The translations under genes were made by a program, and so were the position numbers. The notes under the pieces were generated by a model. It was not told where the DNA came from. It saw only the letters and a list, made by a program, of their open reading frames with translations, and did no database searches. DNA of 64,000 nucleotides from Phaeodactylum tricornutum CCAP 1055/1 (Eukaryota > Bacillariophyta > Bacillariophyceae > Surirellales > Neidiaceae): NCBI RefSeq assembly GCF_000150955.2, contig NC_011669.1:1928993-1992992 (forward strand), read 5' to 3'. Shown in pieces: positions 11,588 through 22,767 of the stretch (within the stretch, counting starts at the first letter, position 1; the number at the start of each line of letters is the position of its first letter).

Positions 11588-12235
11588 TACTCCTCTATAT
11601 AATTTAGTTATTACGTTCCTGTTACTTTACTTTTTTGCAAAAGAAAGTCACTGTCAAATCAGTATAGGCTTCTTTGAGGCTACAAATTTGGGTAGTTCTC
11701 ACAGTCCGATACTCTATGCAGCCCGCAATCTCGTATTATTACCTAAATTTCCACAGAACGGCCTTTTTTTACTTTTAGAGGCATAGACATAGGCTGGCCT
11801 ATGCCTACATTTACACCTTCATTGCAATGGCTCACGCCAGGTTTCTGCGTATCAAGACTCTCCAAGAACATGATTTCTCTCGAGTATTTTGCTGACAGTG
11901 ATGCGTTTAATGATATAGAAATGTACGCATGGTAGTCTACAAAAAATGATGAAATAGTACCTATCCCGCGTTGACAGTTTACATTCCCCGGAGAATATGA
12001 TAATATTGACGTCATTGATCAATCAGTACAATTGCCAAGAAGAAAAGGCTGAGGAGAAAGAAATGAACAAAAACGATAACTACGAGAGCGTCCACAGAAA
12101 CTTTGAAAGACTGAGCGCGACCATCCACTCATCCCGAAAATAGCACTTTTGCGAAAGACAATTCCTGACAATTACTAATATACCAGTATCAAGGTGCCCC
12201 TCGAAAAGGTTGTTACCCCAAAAGAAAGATAGAAC
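11588..12235. other. Intergenic, 3' region of LysRS and promoter of NudC
   Basis: About 650 nt, no gene. A hairpin-forming segment lies at 11779..11806 (listed separately). Confidence 0.4.
11779..11806. repeat. Nested inverted repeat, possible mRNA 3' hairpin
   Basis: AGGCATAG (11779-11786) pairs with CTATGCCT (11799-11806), and inside it CATAGGC (11788-11794) pairs with GCCTATG (11797-11803). The two stems are mutually exclusive. The segment is about 200 nt past the LysRS stop. Confidence 0.5.
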
Positions 12236-13231
12236 ATGTCAGATGATAAATACATGGACGACGAGCGATTTGACGGCCTTTACTTGAACGTGGCTCATAC
12301 GACCAAGGGGATTGAGCCGTTGTTAGACACAGTATTTTCCTTTTTGCGTCGCAAAACTGATTTCTTTTCTGGACCACCAGGAAGCAACGATGGAGGAGAA
12401 GCTGCAATTGCAAAAGTTCATGCTGTGCTTCAAAAGCATGCCAATCTGTATACGAAAAATAAAAAGAAAGCGAGCAACGCGACCAAGCCTAAGACCATGA
12501 AGGCGGAGTCAAAAGTAGGAGTATCGAAGCAAGATCCTGAGGTTATTGAAATGGGAAAAGGAGGCGACTTCGACGTCTCGGTATTGGCGACGGAGGGGAA
12601 AAAGGACTCTAGCAAAGCTGATAAAGCACTGTCATCGCCGTCGCTACAGGACGAAAAGTTGAAGCCAACAAAAGAGGTTATGACAGATCCAGACGACGAA
12701 AAACGCGGACCCCCTCCTGTCGGTAATGGAGGAAGCGTTGACGGTAAATATACTTGGACACAGCTACTAGCTGAAGTGAATTTGACAATCGCTGTTCCCG
12801 AAAATACAAGAGGACGCGATTTGAACATTTCGATTGCAAAGAAGCATCTGAAGGTTGGGCTGCGAGCACAACCCGGGCGCTGGATTATCGATGCACCACT
12901 GGTGAAGCCCGTGATAATCGATGATTCGTTCTGGACAGTAGAGGATGGAAATCGCCTAGTTATTAATTTGCAGAAGTTGAATCAAATGGAATGGTGGGAT
13001 GGTGTCTGTGAAGGGGATCCGAAAATTGATGTCCGAGCGATTCAACCAGAGTCTTCTTCTCTCGGTGATCTCGATGGAGACACTCGTAAGACAGTCGAAA
13101 AGATGATGTATGACCAGCGACAAAAGGCCATGGGCTTGCCGTCTAGCGAGGAAGAGCAGAAACTGTCCATGCTGGACAAATTTAAGCAGCAACACCCTGA
13201 GCTAGATTTCAGCAACGCAAAGATGAACTAG
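12236..13231 (+). CDS. nudC: Nuclear distribution protein NudC
   Basis: 331 aa, single exon. The N-terminal NudC_N helical region (RFDGLYLNVAHTTKGIEPLL, LDTVFSFLRRKTDFF) is followed by a Lys-rich acidic linker at about residues 70-165. The CS domain follows (YTWTQLLAEVNLTIAVPENT, RDLNISIAKKHLKVGLRAQP, DSFWTVEDGNRLVINLQKLN, WWDGV). The C-terminal motif (EKMMYDQRQKAMGLPSSEE, then LDKFKQQHPELDFSNAKMN) is the conserved NudC tail. NudC is an Hsp90-associated co-chaperone that supports dynein/LIS1 and WD40 proteins in the cytoplasm. Length and domain order match the canonical family. Confidence 0.95.
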   Translation: MSDDKYMDDERFDGLYLNVAHTTKGIEPLLDTVFSFLRRKTDFFSGPPGSNDGGEAAIAKVHAVLQKHANLYTKNKKKASNATKPKTMKAESKVGVSKQDPEVIEMGKGGDFDVSVLATEGKKDSSKADKALSSPSLQDEKLKPTKEVMTDPDDEKRGPPPVGNGGSVDGKYTWTQLLAEVNLTIAVPENTRGRDLNISIAKKHLKVGLRAQPGRWIIDAPLVKPVIIDDSFWTVEDGNRLVINLQKLNQMEWWDGVCEGDPKIDVRAIQPESSSLGDLDGDTRKTVEKMMYDQRQKAMGLPSSEEEQKLSMLDKFKQQHPELDFSNAKMN

Positions 13232-14047
13232 ATTGGATATACCAGAAGGATTGGCTTGTTAAGGAACATTCATTTAGCAAGAAGTGTATTGCAGTTGGGC
13301 TCTTTTGTAGTCTGGCAGTGTTGGTAACACGCAGCTAAAGTACTCTGATCAGTACCTATGGTATTGGCTAGCTTGGGGTGCAACGAGACAAGTGACATAC
13401 TTCTACGACACCCAAGAAAACGCATCTCTTGAATACAACAGACCCACCAGACCGATATTAGCAAATGGAAACTCCGCTTATTTCTCTGATTTTTGAATGG
13501 CAAGGCCTACCGATTCCCATTAGAAATATAATAGTATAGTTACTTTTTTGTTTTCCTTCACGCTCGAGCTACTAGCAGTAAGTGGTTTTGTGTGTCGTTA
13601 AAGGTGTGGTCGTTACGTTTCCATAATTCGACTATTTTCGGCAGCTCTCAAACTTCGCCATTTTCCTGAAGTCATCTGGATCGCTATGTCCATATTCTTC
13701 AGTCACTCCTTCTTCGTTTGTGTTTACAGGTACTCCGGGCGCCCTTGCATTGCTTATCACTGTCCTAGTAGTAACCCAGTTCCATCGCACCTTTCACTTT
13801 ATTGAGATTAGAGCTAGCTCGTTCACAGTCAACTTCATTTATGGGATACATGTCGCTCTCTAGCAGACATGTCACACCTCTAAATCAAAAACTAATTCGG
13901 TGCAAGGAGACGAATATTGTGTGGTATCGTATTCAATCTCACAGTTGACATCACCGAACTCGAACGAATAGGCCACTCCCGTCCATTGCTGATAGTAGCA
14001 GTTTTGTCTTTTTCAAATAGTTGTTTGACGAAAGCCATCATTCTACG
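13232..14047. promoter_or_regulatory. Intergenic upstream of plastid membrane protein, with one TCACAGTCA
   Basis: About 820 nt with no credible gene. It carries an exact TCACAGTCA at 13823..13831 and a near match TCACAGTTGA at about 13939, both upstream of the ATG at 14048. Confidence 0.5.
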
Positions 14048-14854
14048 ATGGGTATCAAAAGGCTCTTGCTTTTCTTGTCGGTGTCGTTTTTGACAAGACC
14101 AGGATGGTCGTTGGCGCCCGCAGTTCGAATATGCTACGCTCTATCCCGGGCCCCTTATGCACGCCAGACAACCTCTATTCATATGGCAATTGATTCTAAC
14201 AAAGAAATCGGTACAGAAATAAAAATGAATCAAGAAATTTCAGGACAATCAAGAATGTCCGCCGAAATCGTCAGCGGCGGCGCATCCCAGGAAAAAGCCC
14301 TCACAGGAACGGTCAACGAGCGGCTAATGCAAGAACTTGAAGCCGAGAAAGATAAAGAAAAGTTCGGGGCTCGATCTAAACTTGGTAAAAAGCTAGGATT
14401 AGCTGCTTTTCGGTCACAAAAGACAGACGCAGAACGCGAAGCGGCGATTGCCGAAGCTAGGAATCTGAACGGGGTTAATCCTCTTGTGACGCTTGCTGGA
14501 TCTCTTGTGGCACTGGGGATCGCGGCAGGGCTGTGGGCAGCCACGAACTCACTGGGCGCCTTCTTTACCTTGAATCCTGTAGTCAGTGAGTTCTACTTTG
14601 TCGAGAGGAGCGCTGCCGTTTTCCGGAATGTGGCGATGGGCCTTATTTCGCTTGCAAGTGGGTTTTTTGGCGTTTCGGGGCTGGGTATTTTTTTGCTGGG
14701 GATGAGGGTTGCTTATGGAGTTGTAACCGGGGAGTTGGACCCGACACCCCTAAAAAAACCAAAGTCGGAGGGACTAGAGATGCCCAACGTGTGGGCGTTG
14801 ATGACAACGACAAAACCCAATCGTCGCGTGAAGAAAAAGGATGACAATTCCTAG
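14048..14854 (+). CDS. Plastid two-helix membrane protein (DUF3082-like)
   Basis: 268 aa from the ATG at 14048; the longer reading starts with TTG. The N-terminus is a signal peptide (IKRLLLFLSVSFLTRPGWSL) followed by an Arg/Ser-rich stretch, consistent with plastid or secretory targeting, although the junction lacks the typical Phe. A charged middle region (EKDKEKFGARSKLGKKLGL) precedes two membrane spans (PLVTLAGSLVALGIAAGLWA; NVAMGLISLASGFFGVSGLG). This layout resembles DUF3082 proteins of cyanobacteria and plant plastids, whose function is unknown. The match is by pattern only. Confidence 0.6.
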   Translation: MGIKRLLLFLSVSFLTRPGWSLAPAVRICYALSRAPYARQTTSIHMAIDSNKEIGTEIKMNQEISGQSRMSAEIVSGGASQEKALTGTVNERLMQELEAEKDKEKFGARSKLGKKLGLAAFRSQKTDAEREAAIAEARNLNGVNPLVTLAGSLVALGIAAGLWAATNSLGAFFTLNPVVSEFYFVERSAAVFRNVAMGLISLASGFFGVSGLGIFLLGMRVAYGVVTGELDPTPLKKPKSEGLEMPNVWALMTTTKPNRRVKKKDDNS

Positions 14855-15368
14855 CCTTTGAATGCCTGTAGTGTAACTCAAATTACTAACGACATCTGTG
14901 CTGCAAGCTTTGCATGTGTTTGCCAAAGACTACTGAATTGACGTGACTGTGAGTTGATGCTGTGTTTACTATAGAGCGCAATAGTTCCTTTTGGGTTCTA
15001 GTTTGTTTTGTTCTCTGTCATAACACTTTCAGAACCGTGTTGTCAGATAGAATCAGGGACTTTGGGTAGTCCAGGGAATCCGTGACTTAAGCTTCAACGT
15101 CGGCGAGTCGCGTCCAGTCATGATCACGGAACATGTTTCGACGGGGTCAAAATCGATGGCGGAAAAACGACCACAGAGATGCGCCCCAGTTTTAGCAGTG
15201 TATCCACGGTTACATCACACGCTCTAGACAACTTTTCCTCACAACTGACAGTGCGTATCAAAGAACCCTGGTTAGTTTCCTATCACACGGCATTCGCCAC
15301 ATCAAATTGATTAACTGCGTAACAAATCCAATCAATTTGCTGTAGGAGAATTTCTGAATTTCTATAGA
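14855..15368. promoter_or_regulatory. Intergenic upstream of tryptophan synthase, with one TGACTGTGA
   Basis: About 510 nt, no gene. An exact TGACTGTGA is at 14944..14952. Confidence 0.5.
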
Positions 15369-17677
15369 ATGAAATTGGTGTCCATTTTCGGGTTGATCGG
15401 TTGCATTTCGTCGTCGTTCCGATCTAGTTTCGGTTTCTCGGTTGGATCTACTCTTGTCGGAGCTCGTATTTCTTCAACCCGGTCAACTGCGTTGAACGTT
15501 GCTTCTGTTGATTCCCCTACAGTTGCAGACATGGAGCGTGGTGTTGGTGGACGTATCGAGGATGCCTTTGCGGCCGCGAAGGAACAGGGCGAAGCGGCCT
15601 TTGTGACGTTTGTCACCGCCGGTTATCCGACTGCTGCTGGTATGTACACCAGCCGATTCTATTCTGCTTTATCAATTTTATGTTTCCTCAAACTCCTCTG
15701 CTTTTGACTTACTCAGATACGCCAGCGATTCTCATGGCCATGCAGGAAGGTGGGGCGGCGTTGATTGAACTTGGAATTCCGTACACAGATCCGCAGGCCG
15801 ACGGAGCTACGATCCAGCACACCAATCAAGTAGCAATCAAGGGAGGGACGTCGGAGATTCACCAGTGTCTCGACATGGTAAAGAAATCTCGCGAAATGGG
15901 ATTAACTGTGCCCGTGGTTCTCATGGGATACTACAACCCCTTCCTTCAGTACGATGTAGACAAGCTTTGCGAAGAAACCAAGGCTGCCGGAGCCGATGGT
16001 TTCATCGTTGTCGATCTTCCTCCCGAAGAGGGTATTGCCTTGAATAAGGCTTGCATTGCCAATGGGCTTTCCAATATTCCCTTGGTAGCACCTACTTCGA
16101 GTGACAAGCGTATTGCTTCCTTGACAGACATGGCTTCTACCTTTCTATACTGCGTATCAGTTACAGGAGTAACTGGCGCGCGTGAATCCCTTCCTCCGGA
16201 TCTGGAGGAGTTCATTACACGCGTACGTTCCAAGACGGAACTACCTTTAGCGGTCGGTTTCGGTATTTCAAATCCTGAAATGGTAAATGGTGTTGCCAAC
16301 ATGGCCGATGGTGTTGTGGTGGGTAGTGCGATTTTGAAGGCTATGGATTCGCTTGGAGACACTGCTACCACCGAACAGCGTGCCGATGCAATTCGTGAGG
16401 TTGTGGCTCACTTGAAAACAGGTACGAAACAGTCGGGCGATGCAAAGAACCAGTCAACTAAACTTGGTCAAATCCCAGCGGAATGGACTCTGGGCGAGAA
16501 CAACAGCCGATTCGGGAAGTTTGGCGGGCAGTACATTCCAGAAACCCTTTCGGTCGCCTTCGAAGAAATTGAAGCGTCCTACAATGAGCTGAAGGACGAC
16601 CCATCCTTCCTTGCTGAACTCGACGAATACCGACGGGACTTTGTTGGTGGTCCGACGCCTTTACACAGAGCGGACCGCCTGACGGAACTTGCCGGAGGCG
16701 CGACGATCTGGTTAAAGCGCGAAGACTTGGCACATACGGGAGCTCACAAGATCAACAATGCAATTGGGCAAGCCTTGCTTGCCAAGCGAATTGGAAAACC
16801 GCGTATCATTGCCGAAACGGGTGCTGGACAACATGGAGTCGCCACTGCAACAATTTGCGCCAAGCTCGGCCTCGATTGCACTGTCTACATGGGAGCGGTT
16901 GATTGTGAGCGTCAAAAGCTTAACGTTTTCCGCATGAACACTCTCGGTGCCAAGGTGGTACCTGTACAAGATGGGCAACGGACTTTAAAGGATGCCATCA
17001 ACGAAGCGATGCGCGATTGGGTCACCAACGTTCGCGATACGCATTACTTGATTGGTTCCGCTGTCGGGCCTCATCCATTCCCAACGATTGTACGTGACTT
17101 TCAAAGCGTAATGGGTCGCGAGATGCGTGCCCAGATGCTTGAAAGGGCCGGAAAGCTTCCAGACGCTGTTGTGGCGTGTGTCGGGGGTGGATCGAATGCC
17201 ATAGGAGCTTTCCATCCTTTCGTTAATGACGAGACTGTTGAGCTTCACGGAGTGGAAGCGGCAGGCTACGGGATCGACAAAGACGAAGAACATTGCGCGA
17301 CTCTCACCAAGGGAACACCCGGGGTACTCCAGGGAGCCATGACATACGTTATTCAGCAAAAGTCCGGTCAAACGCTCAACACACACTCAATCTCTGCGGG
17401 TCTTGACTATCCAGGTGTTGGTCCGGAGCACGCTTTCTTGAAAGATAGTGGACGAGCTGTATACGAGGCAGTCACAGATGATGAAGCACTGGAGGGCTTT
17501 AAATTGATGTGTGAATATGAAGGTATCATCCCGGCCCTTGAAACGAGCCATGCTATCTACTATGCGGTCAAGCTCGCGAAAAAGCTCGGCCCTGGCAAGG
17601 ACATTGTAATCAACATGAGTGGTCGGGGAGACAAGGACATGCCGCAGATCGCGAAGATTATGGGCGTCGAAGTTTAA
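15369..17677 (+). CDS. Bifunctional tryptophan synthase, alpha-beta fusion, plastid-targeted
   Basis: Exons 15369..15639 and 15717..17677, intron 15640..15716 (phase 1), 743 aa. A signal peptide plus Phe junction ([13 protein letters not shown]) indicates plastid import. The alpha domain (about residues 55-320) has the catalytic Glu in [15 protein letters not shown] (Glu108), plus [13 protein letters not shown] and VGFGISNP. The beta domain (about 335-743) has [13 protein letters not shown], the PLP lysine in [12 protein letters not shown] (Lys435), and [12 protein letters not shown]. Alpha cleaves indole-glycerol-phosphate to indole, which channels to beta and condenses with serine. The order alpha-then-beta is that of fungal and stramenopile fusions. 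All key residues seen are intact. Confidence 0.97.
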
Positions 17678-18676
17678 ACTTGGAATTGACATGAATATAG
17701 TTAGGTAGCAATTACAACCTACTCATTGTTCGATACGTTGTGTTAAGAATTCCTGAGCGGTCCTTTGCCCGATTGGACGTTAGCGTTCTGGCATTTGTGC
17801 AGATTGAAGACTTCATGGGTTGCTGAATGTTTCGTTTGACATGTAGCTACCAATGATCTCGCCACACGGTCGATCGCATACACGCATCCAAATCAGACAG
17901 TCTGTTTGTCCAAATTAGGAGAGAAGCCTTGCAAGTGTTGTGGAGGTACGTCTCCTCTCAAGTCTCTCTTGCTCACGGTTAATTCAATGAGTTGTACCGA
18001 TTCGGCGACTCGTAAAGCCTTTCCCGGTCGAGTTTTACTTTACATTGGTCAATCAATCGAGAACGGTGAAAGTAACGAAAAAGTGAAGAGATTTTTGGCA
18101 GTGCTGGCATAAGTGGTTTAGTGGAATTGTAAATAAAGAGGCATAGAATGCCAGGAGGAAAAGAGCTCTCTCGGACGGAGACAGTTTTACATTACTACAA
18201 CAGGCAATCTGCAGGCAAACCAGGAAAAATTGGTTTGCAATGTAAACGCAATCTAGTTTGTCGGGCAACACAGATGCTGGCAATATCGCCCGCTATTATG
18301 GGGTGGACTTGCATTGACTGTGAGCTGCACCACTATTCGTCTTGCTAAAGTGTACTGAAAATATGAATTGTGGTCCTGTGCTCCTGCCAGTTCCTCGCCA
18401 CAACAATGTGTCCTAGTCACAGTCAGTCGTTTTCATGCTAGCAACGATGAGATGGACAGACGGGCAACACTTACTGCTAGTAGTAGCAGCCGACAAAAAT
18501 GGAAAAGCGGCTGACGAACTTGCATTAAGGTTACTTTTACCAGCAGCATAAGATTGGCGCCGGCGCCAAAATGGCGGGAGTATGATTTTGCGCCGTGGTG
18601 ATACGAGGCAACCATTTTATGTAAAGGAAATGGCGAAACGCGCCAGTATTTGAATCATTTCCGTGTTATTGACGCC
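17678..18676. promoter_or_regulatory. Intergenic upstream of E2F, with two 9-mer motifs and E2F-like sites
   Basis: About 1 kb without a credible gene. It has TGACTGTGA at 18315..18323 and TCACAGTCA at 18417..18425, then a GC-rich cluster of E2F-like sites at 18553..18640. Confidence 0.55.
18553..18640. promoter_or_regulatory. Cluster of E2F-like binding sites in the E2F gene promoter
   Basis: Within 40-125 nt of the ATG are ATTGGCGCC (18553-18561), GGCGCCAAAA (18562-18571, reverse complement TTTTGGCGCC), ATGGCGGGAG (18571-18580), TTTTGCGCC (18586-18594) and GGCGAAA (18632-18638). The E2F consensus is TTTSSCGC. The first two form the palindrome GGCGCCGGCGCC. Confidence 0.6.
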
Positions 18677-19935
18677 ATGAGTAGCAATCAATTAGAGCAA
18701 CAACACCTTTCATCTTCGATTGCTTCGCCACAAGTTCAATTTAAGATTGAATCTGACTCAACGGATAAATGCATGGGCGAGGAACTTATGGACGCAGCAG
18801 TTTCAGCAGCAGTTGCGCATGCGGCCGAATCGATTTATCTCTACTTGCCCGGCAAATTAGCCGGAAGTAAATCACGTCAGGCGCATACCCTGAAAGATCC
18901 CGATGGAACTGAAAAGATATTTAATTCTGCACTCGGATTTCTGGCTCGAAAGTTTATTCATGTTTTGTTCGTAAGTGCATTTAAAATTGATTACGAATGG
19001 AGCTATCGCCTCTTTTTCTCAATGTGTTTTTTCTATTCCAAAAGGCATCTCCAACTTGCTCAGTTGATATGAATGCAGCTGCCCTTCAGTTGGAAGTCCC
19101 TAAGCGGCGGATTTACGATGTAACGAATGTACTCGAGGGTGTGGGTCTCATCGAAAAACGATCCAAAAACACAGTCGCTTGGAAAGGGAGTGAGCTTCTT
19201 CTTGGCTCGTCCTTTTCAAGTGCCGCCAAGCAGAGAATTGATGAGATTCGCGATGAGATTTCTGACCTACATTCTCAAGAAGCTTCACTTGATCAATGGA
19301 TGGTGCAGCTTCAGAAATTGCCGCTTTCTGGAGAAGGACAAATGGTGAGCACTTGCGATATCGTCAAAGCGCTACTTTATCCAGTCGGCAGCCAAAGTGG
19401 CAAAGAATTGAAAGATGAGCTTGTTGATGAGAGTGGAAAGCCGCAGCAAGCGGTACTGGCTGTCCACGCGCCTTTCGATAGCATTGCGCATCTTCCAGTC
19501 CACAATATCGGCTCCCCGCAACGGCAGCTTTACGTCGGGACGAAGCCTGGTTTTCTAAAACATGGATTCGGCGCTGGGACTACTGTTGATTTAAAACGTA
19601 AGGGTATGATTTCGCTGAAGTCACGTAAGGGCATCAAAGTTCCCCGGATCGACGATAGAGTTACTGTATATCTCATGCCGTGTTACTTTGACAATAAAGA
19701 CAAAAAAGTCAAGTCACTTGGTGCACGGCAACTTTCTGATGATCCATACACATCGGCAGCTGCAGCAGCAGGTACATTGTCGGCCGAATCGGCTCAAAAA
19801 ACTAAAACCTCCCAACCAGATGTTGTGGGAGTACCGAAACGATCTGCAAGCTGGGATGTTGCTGAAGCACTTGCCAACGAAACCGGGGTTACAGATTTTT
19901 TTGGAACAGAACCGGTCGATGAAATGGCCGTTTGA
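18677..19935 (+). CDS. E2F: E2F family transcription factor
   Basis: Exons 18677..18970 and 19045..19935, intron 18971..19044 (phase 0, GTAAGT..AAAAG), 394 aa from the first ATG. The winged-helix DNA-binding domain spans the intron: [13 protein letters not shown], then [20 protein letters not shown] and [20 protein letters not shown]. The [12 protein letters not shown] recognition helix is canonical. A leucine-zipper-like coil ([20 protein letters not shown]) and a marked-box region ([17 protein letters not shown]) follow, so this is a DP-dependent E2F rather than an atypical E2F7/8. It would control S-phase genes. A C-terminal acidic segment ([12 protein letters not shown]) may be the Rb-contact or activation region. 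Confidence 0.95.
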
Positions 19936-20056
19936 GATGGCAAATTGAGTTGAAGCTTGAAACAACCAGCAAAGGGCAACCCAAACGCGTTAGTCGACTT
20001 CGTTCAACTAATCAATGCTCTAAGTAGGTTATCAAGGACGTCGCACGCAACCCGGT

Positions 20057-20284
20057 TTATGAGGTCCGCTTTCTACCCGATGCTCGGGCTACTAGAACAA
20101 CGGCTCCCAACATACCGACACCAAGAGCGACACGCTTAAATTTTCTCAGAAAACGAGTGAAATCACTTTCATGAATCTCGCGATAGGTGTTGAGTTCATC
20201 CGCGTGGATAAGCTTACCGCTAGCAAATCCAGCCGCGAAGATGGTTAGATGAGAGAAAATCAAAGTTCGGACCGTGGCCGTCAT
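20057..20284 (-). CDS. Small two-helix membrane protein, unknown
   Basis: 75 aa, single exon with an ATG start. Hydrophobic segments at about residues 5-23 (VRTLIFSHLTIFAAGFASG) and 51-65 (VALGVGMLGAVVLVA) flank a charged loop (DFTRFLRKFKR). The C-terminus is basic (RASGRKRTS). Its layout resembles small mitochondrial inner-membrane proteins, but I recognise no family. It is kept because composition and promoter placement look genic: a shared upstream region with the KOW gene and a 9-mer motif 162 nt upstream. Confidence 0.5.
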   Translation of the reverse strand: MTATVRTLIFSHLTIFAAGFASGKLIHADELNTYREIHESDFTRFLRKFKRVALGVGMLGAVVLVARASGRKRTS

Positions 20285-20742
20285 TATAAAAAGCGGCCGA
20301 CAGAAAGCTCGTTGCCTATGTGGAACGATTGTGACGTAGATGCTATCGGCAACCTTCTACGTTGCCTTTTGTTGCTTGGCAGTGAATTGTGAATGATGCG
20401 GCTGCTTGGTCAAAACCGAGCGAATTGGTCGACACCTGCTGTGACTCACAGTCATATAACAATTACCAATACATTATTGACGATTGACTTTGCAGGCTAT
20501 TGATTAGAGAATAAATAAATAACACATCACCCAAAGTCTGATAGCAAGTCAGCGTTTTGACCGTTCGCCACCCAACATACAGACGTTTTGACCGTGACTT
20601 CCCAGAAACCGGTCTCTCTGTTATAACTTGTTAGGCTCCGCTCACGCTGCACAACAACAAAAAAAGGTCGATTTTCATTTTGGTTTTCACATCCTGAAAC
20701 CTTCGATTCTGTTCGTTCCATATCTTGTATGGTGTGAGGCAA
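20285..20742. promoter_or_regulatory. Divergent promoter with one TCACAGTCA
   Basis: About 460 nt between two head-to-head starts. Exact TCACAGTCA at 20446..20454. No other feature seen. Confidence 0.5.
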
Positions 20743-21748
20743 ATGGATAAAGATAAGAAAAAAAGCTGGATCGACGGCACAAAGAATCAGATTAGGGGTG
20801 CTGATACGCCGTTGCCAGAAGACGAAGGTTTTGATTTTCGTGTCAAGCCGAAGCAAAACTCACGAACAGAAACGTCGGCTTCGTCGACATTCAAGCATCG
20901 ATTGTTTTCCTTTCCAGGTTCAGGGTCGAAGAAGAAACTTTTGTGTGAAGCAGAAGAAATGAAACTTAGTTGCGAGAATAGCGTGTTAGCACTTCAAGAT
21001 AAGAGCCCCACTTTCGCCGCCGGAGAGGATTATATCGTTCGAGGCAGTACCGCAAGCATTATTCTAAAGCGATTAGGAAAGCTAGACGAGTCCAAACTCA
21101 AGGATTTTTTTACACCCGTATCATCTTGCGATGGTAATACGGCTGTCTTTGACAGCGAAAGCGACGAGCATGACGAACCAAAATCTGCTCTTCCCAATTA
21201 TTCTGCCGGTGAAGAGGAGACCCTTGGATTAGAAGCCACAAGGGTACATAAAGCGTTGACACCGAAGGTTTGTCTTCGACATCATGTTGTGCCACAGCGA
21301 CGTCTAGAAGTTGGAGCCACTGTTTCGGTATCCCACGGCACTAATAGAGGCTTAAAAGGTACGTTGGAAACGATTGATAGTGAACGACTTCAAAAAAAAT
21401 GCATTCGCGCGTTTCCAACATCTGCCCATTTTCTGCGAAGGACAAATTCACGCAGCGCTTAAATCAGAGGGATGGTTTTTAATAAAATCGACCGACGGTA
21501 GGGTTGCCTCTGTTCATGGCACACAACTTGAAGTGCACCGGGGACAAGAGTCCAAGCGAAAGCGCTGTCTTGCTAAACCGATACAAAGCTTAGGGAAACC
21601 ATCTGCAAGTGTCAAGGCCGTCTTCCTTGGCATGTTGTCTCGAAGCAATAAGTTATCATACGACATTGCAAAGACAGCCTTTCGGGGGCAAGGGCTCGAT
21701 CCACGAAAGAAGCGTAAGAAGCAATCTCCAGGATGCGACCAAAAATAG
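20743..21748 (+). CDS. KOW-motif-like nuclear protein (tentative)
   Basis: Exons 20743..21358 and 21441..21748, intron 21359..21440 (phase 1, GTACGT..GCGAAG), 307 aa. Splicing joins LEVGATVSVSHGTNRGLK to GQIHAALKSEGWFLIK and STDGRVASVHGTQLEV. Together these read as a KOW/SH3-like barrel (binding-surface start, Gly turn, then strands). The N-terminal half is Lys/Ser-rich and disordered; the C-terminus ends in a basic RKKRKKQ stretch that could be a nuclear signal. KOW modules occur in Spt5, GPKOW/MOS2 and ribosomal proteins, but no G-patch or NGN domain is visible here. Function unknown. Confidence 0.55.
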
Positions 21749-21814
21749 TCATCGAATTCTCGGTGTAAAGAAAAACTGTTTTAAGAGCCATGTGCAAGTC
21801 TATTGCTTCCTATA

Positions 21815-22447
21815 TTAGCGCGCCAAAATTTCTGCCAAGATCCCGCCGAACAAGAATGCATACGCCAAAAAAGCCAAAACTTGTGAAAAATACTTGGCAT
21901 CTGGTCGACCGATTTGCTCTCCTTCTACTAGTCTAGTAACCTTTCCATCGCGGACAAGCTTAGTCTTTGATCCGTCCAGTTTAGGGCAGTTGGTCCGCTC
22001 CGAAACGAGAATCAAGTGAAATCCGTAGTCAGACTCTAGTGGGCCTTCGATTTCTCCAAGTCTAACGCTGAAGCATGCTTGGTCAAGCTCTACGGAACGA
22101 CAGTATCCTTGAGGTACCAATTCTCCTATTAGGCCGCCACGGAAGTTGGTGGTTTCATCGCGACTGAATTTTTTTGCAGCCGCCTCAAAGGCGTCAATGA
22201 CATAAACGCCATCTTCATTTACGCGATTTCTAATTTTCTGCTTGAGTGCCAGCGCTAGGTCGGCGGAGGGGGGTAAAAGAATGTGACGAGCTGTAACTCT
22301 GCGGGTCAGCGCCAAGTAATCCTTTTGGATTCTGTCCAGCGGATTTTTGATCTCTGAAAATCCTTGTGCGCCATGCAAACACAGTAAAGTCAACAACAAC
22401 ATTACCGAGGTAAAACCTAGACCAAAAACTGCACGCGGTTTCGACAT
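21815..22447 (-). CDS. Parvulin-type peptidyl-prolyl isomerase, plastid-targeted, membrane-anchored
   Basis: 210 aa from the ATG at 22447; the longer form starts with TTG. A signal peptide with Phe after the cleavage site (LLLTLLCLHGAQGFSEI) implies plastid import. The rotamase core has VTARHILLPPSADLALALK, FEAAAKKFSRDETTNFRGG, LIGELVPQGYC, ELDQACFSVRLGEIEGPLES and YGFHLILVSERT. These match the PpiC/parvulin pattern, including the Gly-Gly strand and the C-terminal His. A C-terminal hydrophobic helix (VLAFLAYAFLFGGILAEILA) should anchor it in a plastid membrane. It isomerises X-Pro bonds or acts as a chaperone. Confidence 0.88.
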   Translation of the reverse strand: MSKPRAVFGLGFTSVMLLLTLLCLHGAQGFSEIKNPLDRIQKDYLALTRRVTARHILLPPSADLALALKQKIRNRVNEDGVYVIDAFEAAAKKFSRDETTNFRGGLIGELVPQGYCRSVELDQACFSVRLGEIEGPLESDYGFHLILVSERTNCPKLDGSKTKLVRDGKVTRLVEGEQIGRPDAKYFSQVLAFLAYAFLFGGILAEILAR

Positions 22448-22767
22448 GGTCCATCCATTGTTTACATTCTGATCCAAACAAAATGTTTCTTGTGTTAGCG
22501 TTGGATGAAAATGAAATAAAGCGACATATGATAATTATGGTTAGACGTGGATACGACAGAATACTCAACTATTCTGACACACTTCTCAGCTATCCGGTGC
22601 CGCCTGCTACGGAAAGATCCAGGGGTCGGAGAGGTCAAAGTTGACCAAGAGCATTTCCTTTTCAAACATCTTGGCGTGTGGAGCAGCAGCTGAGTAAACC
22701 AGAAGCGTACGGTTGTAGAGCTTCGGATGGCCTCGTAGAAAGAAGAAAGCGTCAGACGGACCGCTCG
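22448..22767. promoter_or_regulatory. Divergent promoter, parvulin / LSM11-like
   Basis: About 320 nt between the two chosen starts. A minus-strand frame from about 22788 down to 22607 looks protein-like but has no support; see the rejected list. Confidence 0.35.
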
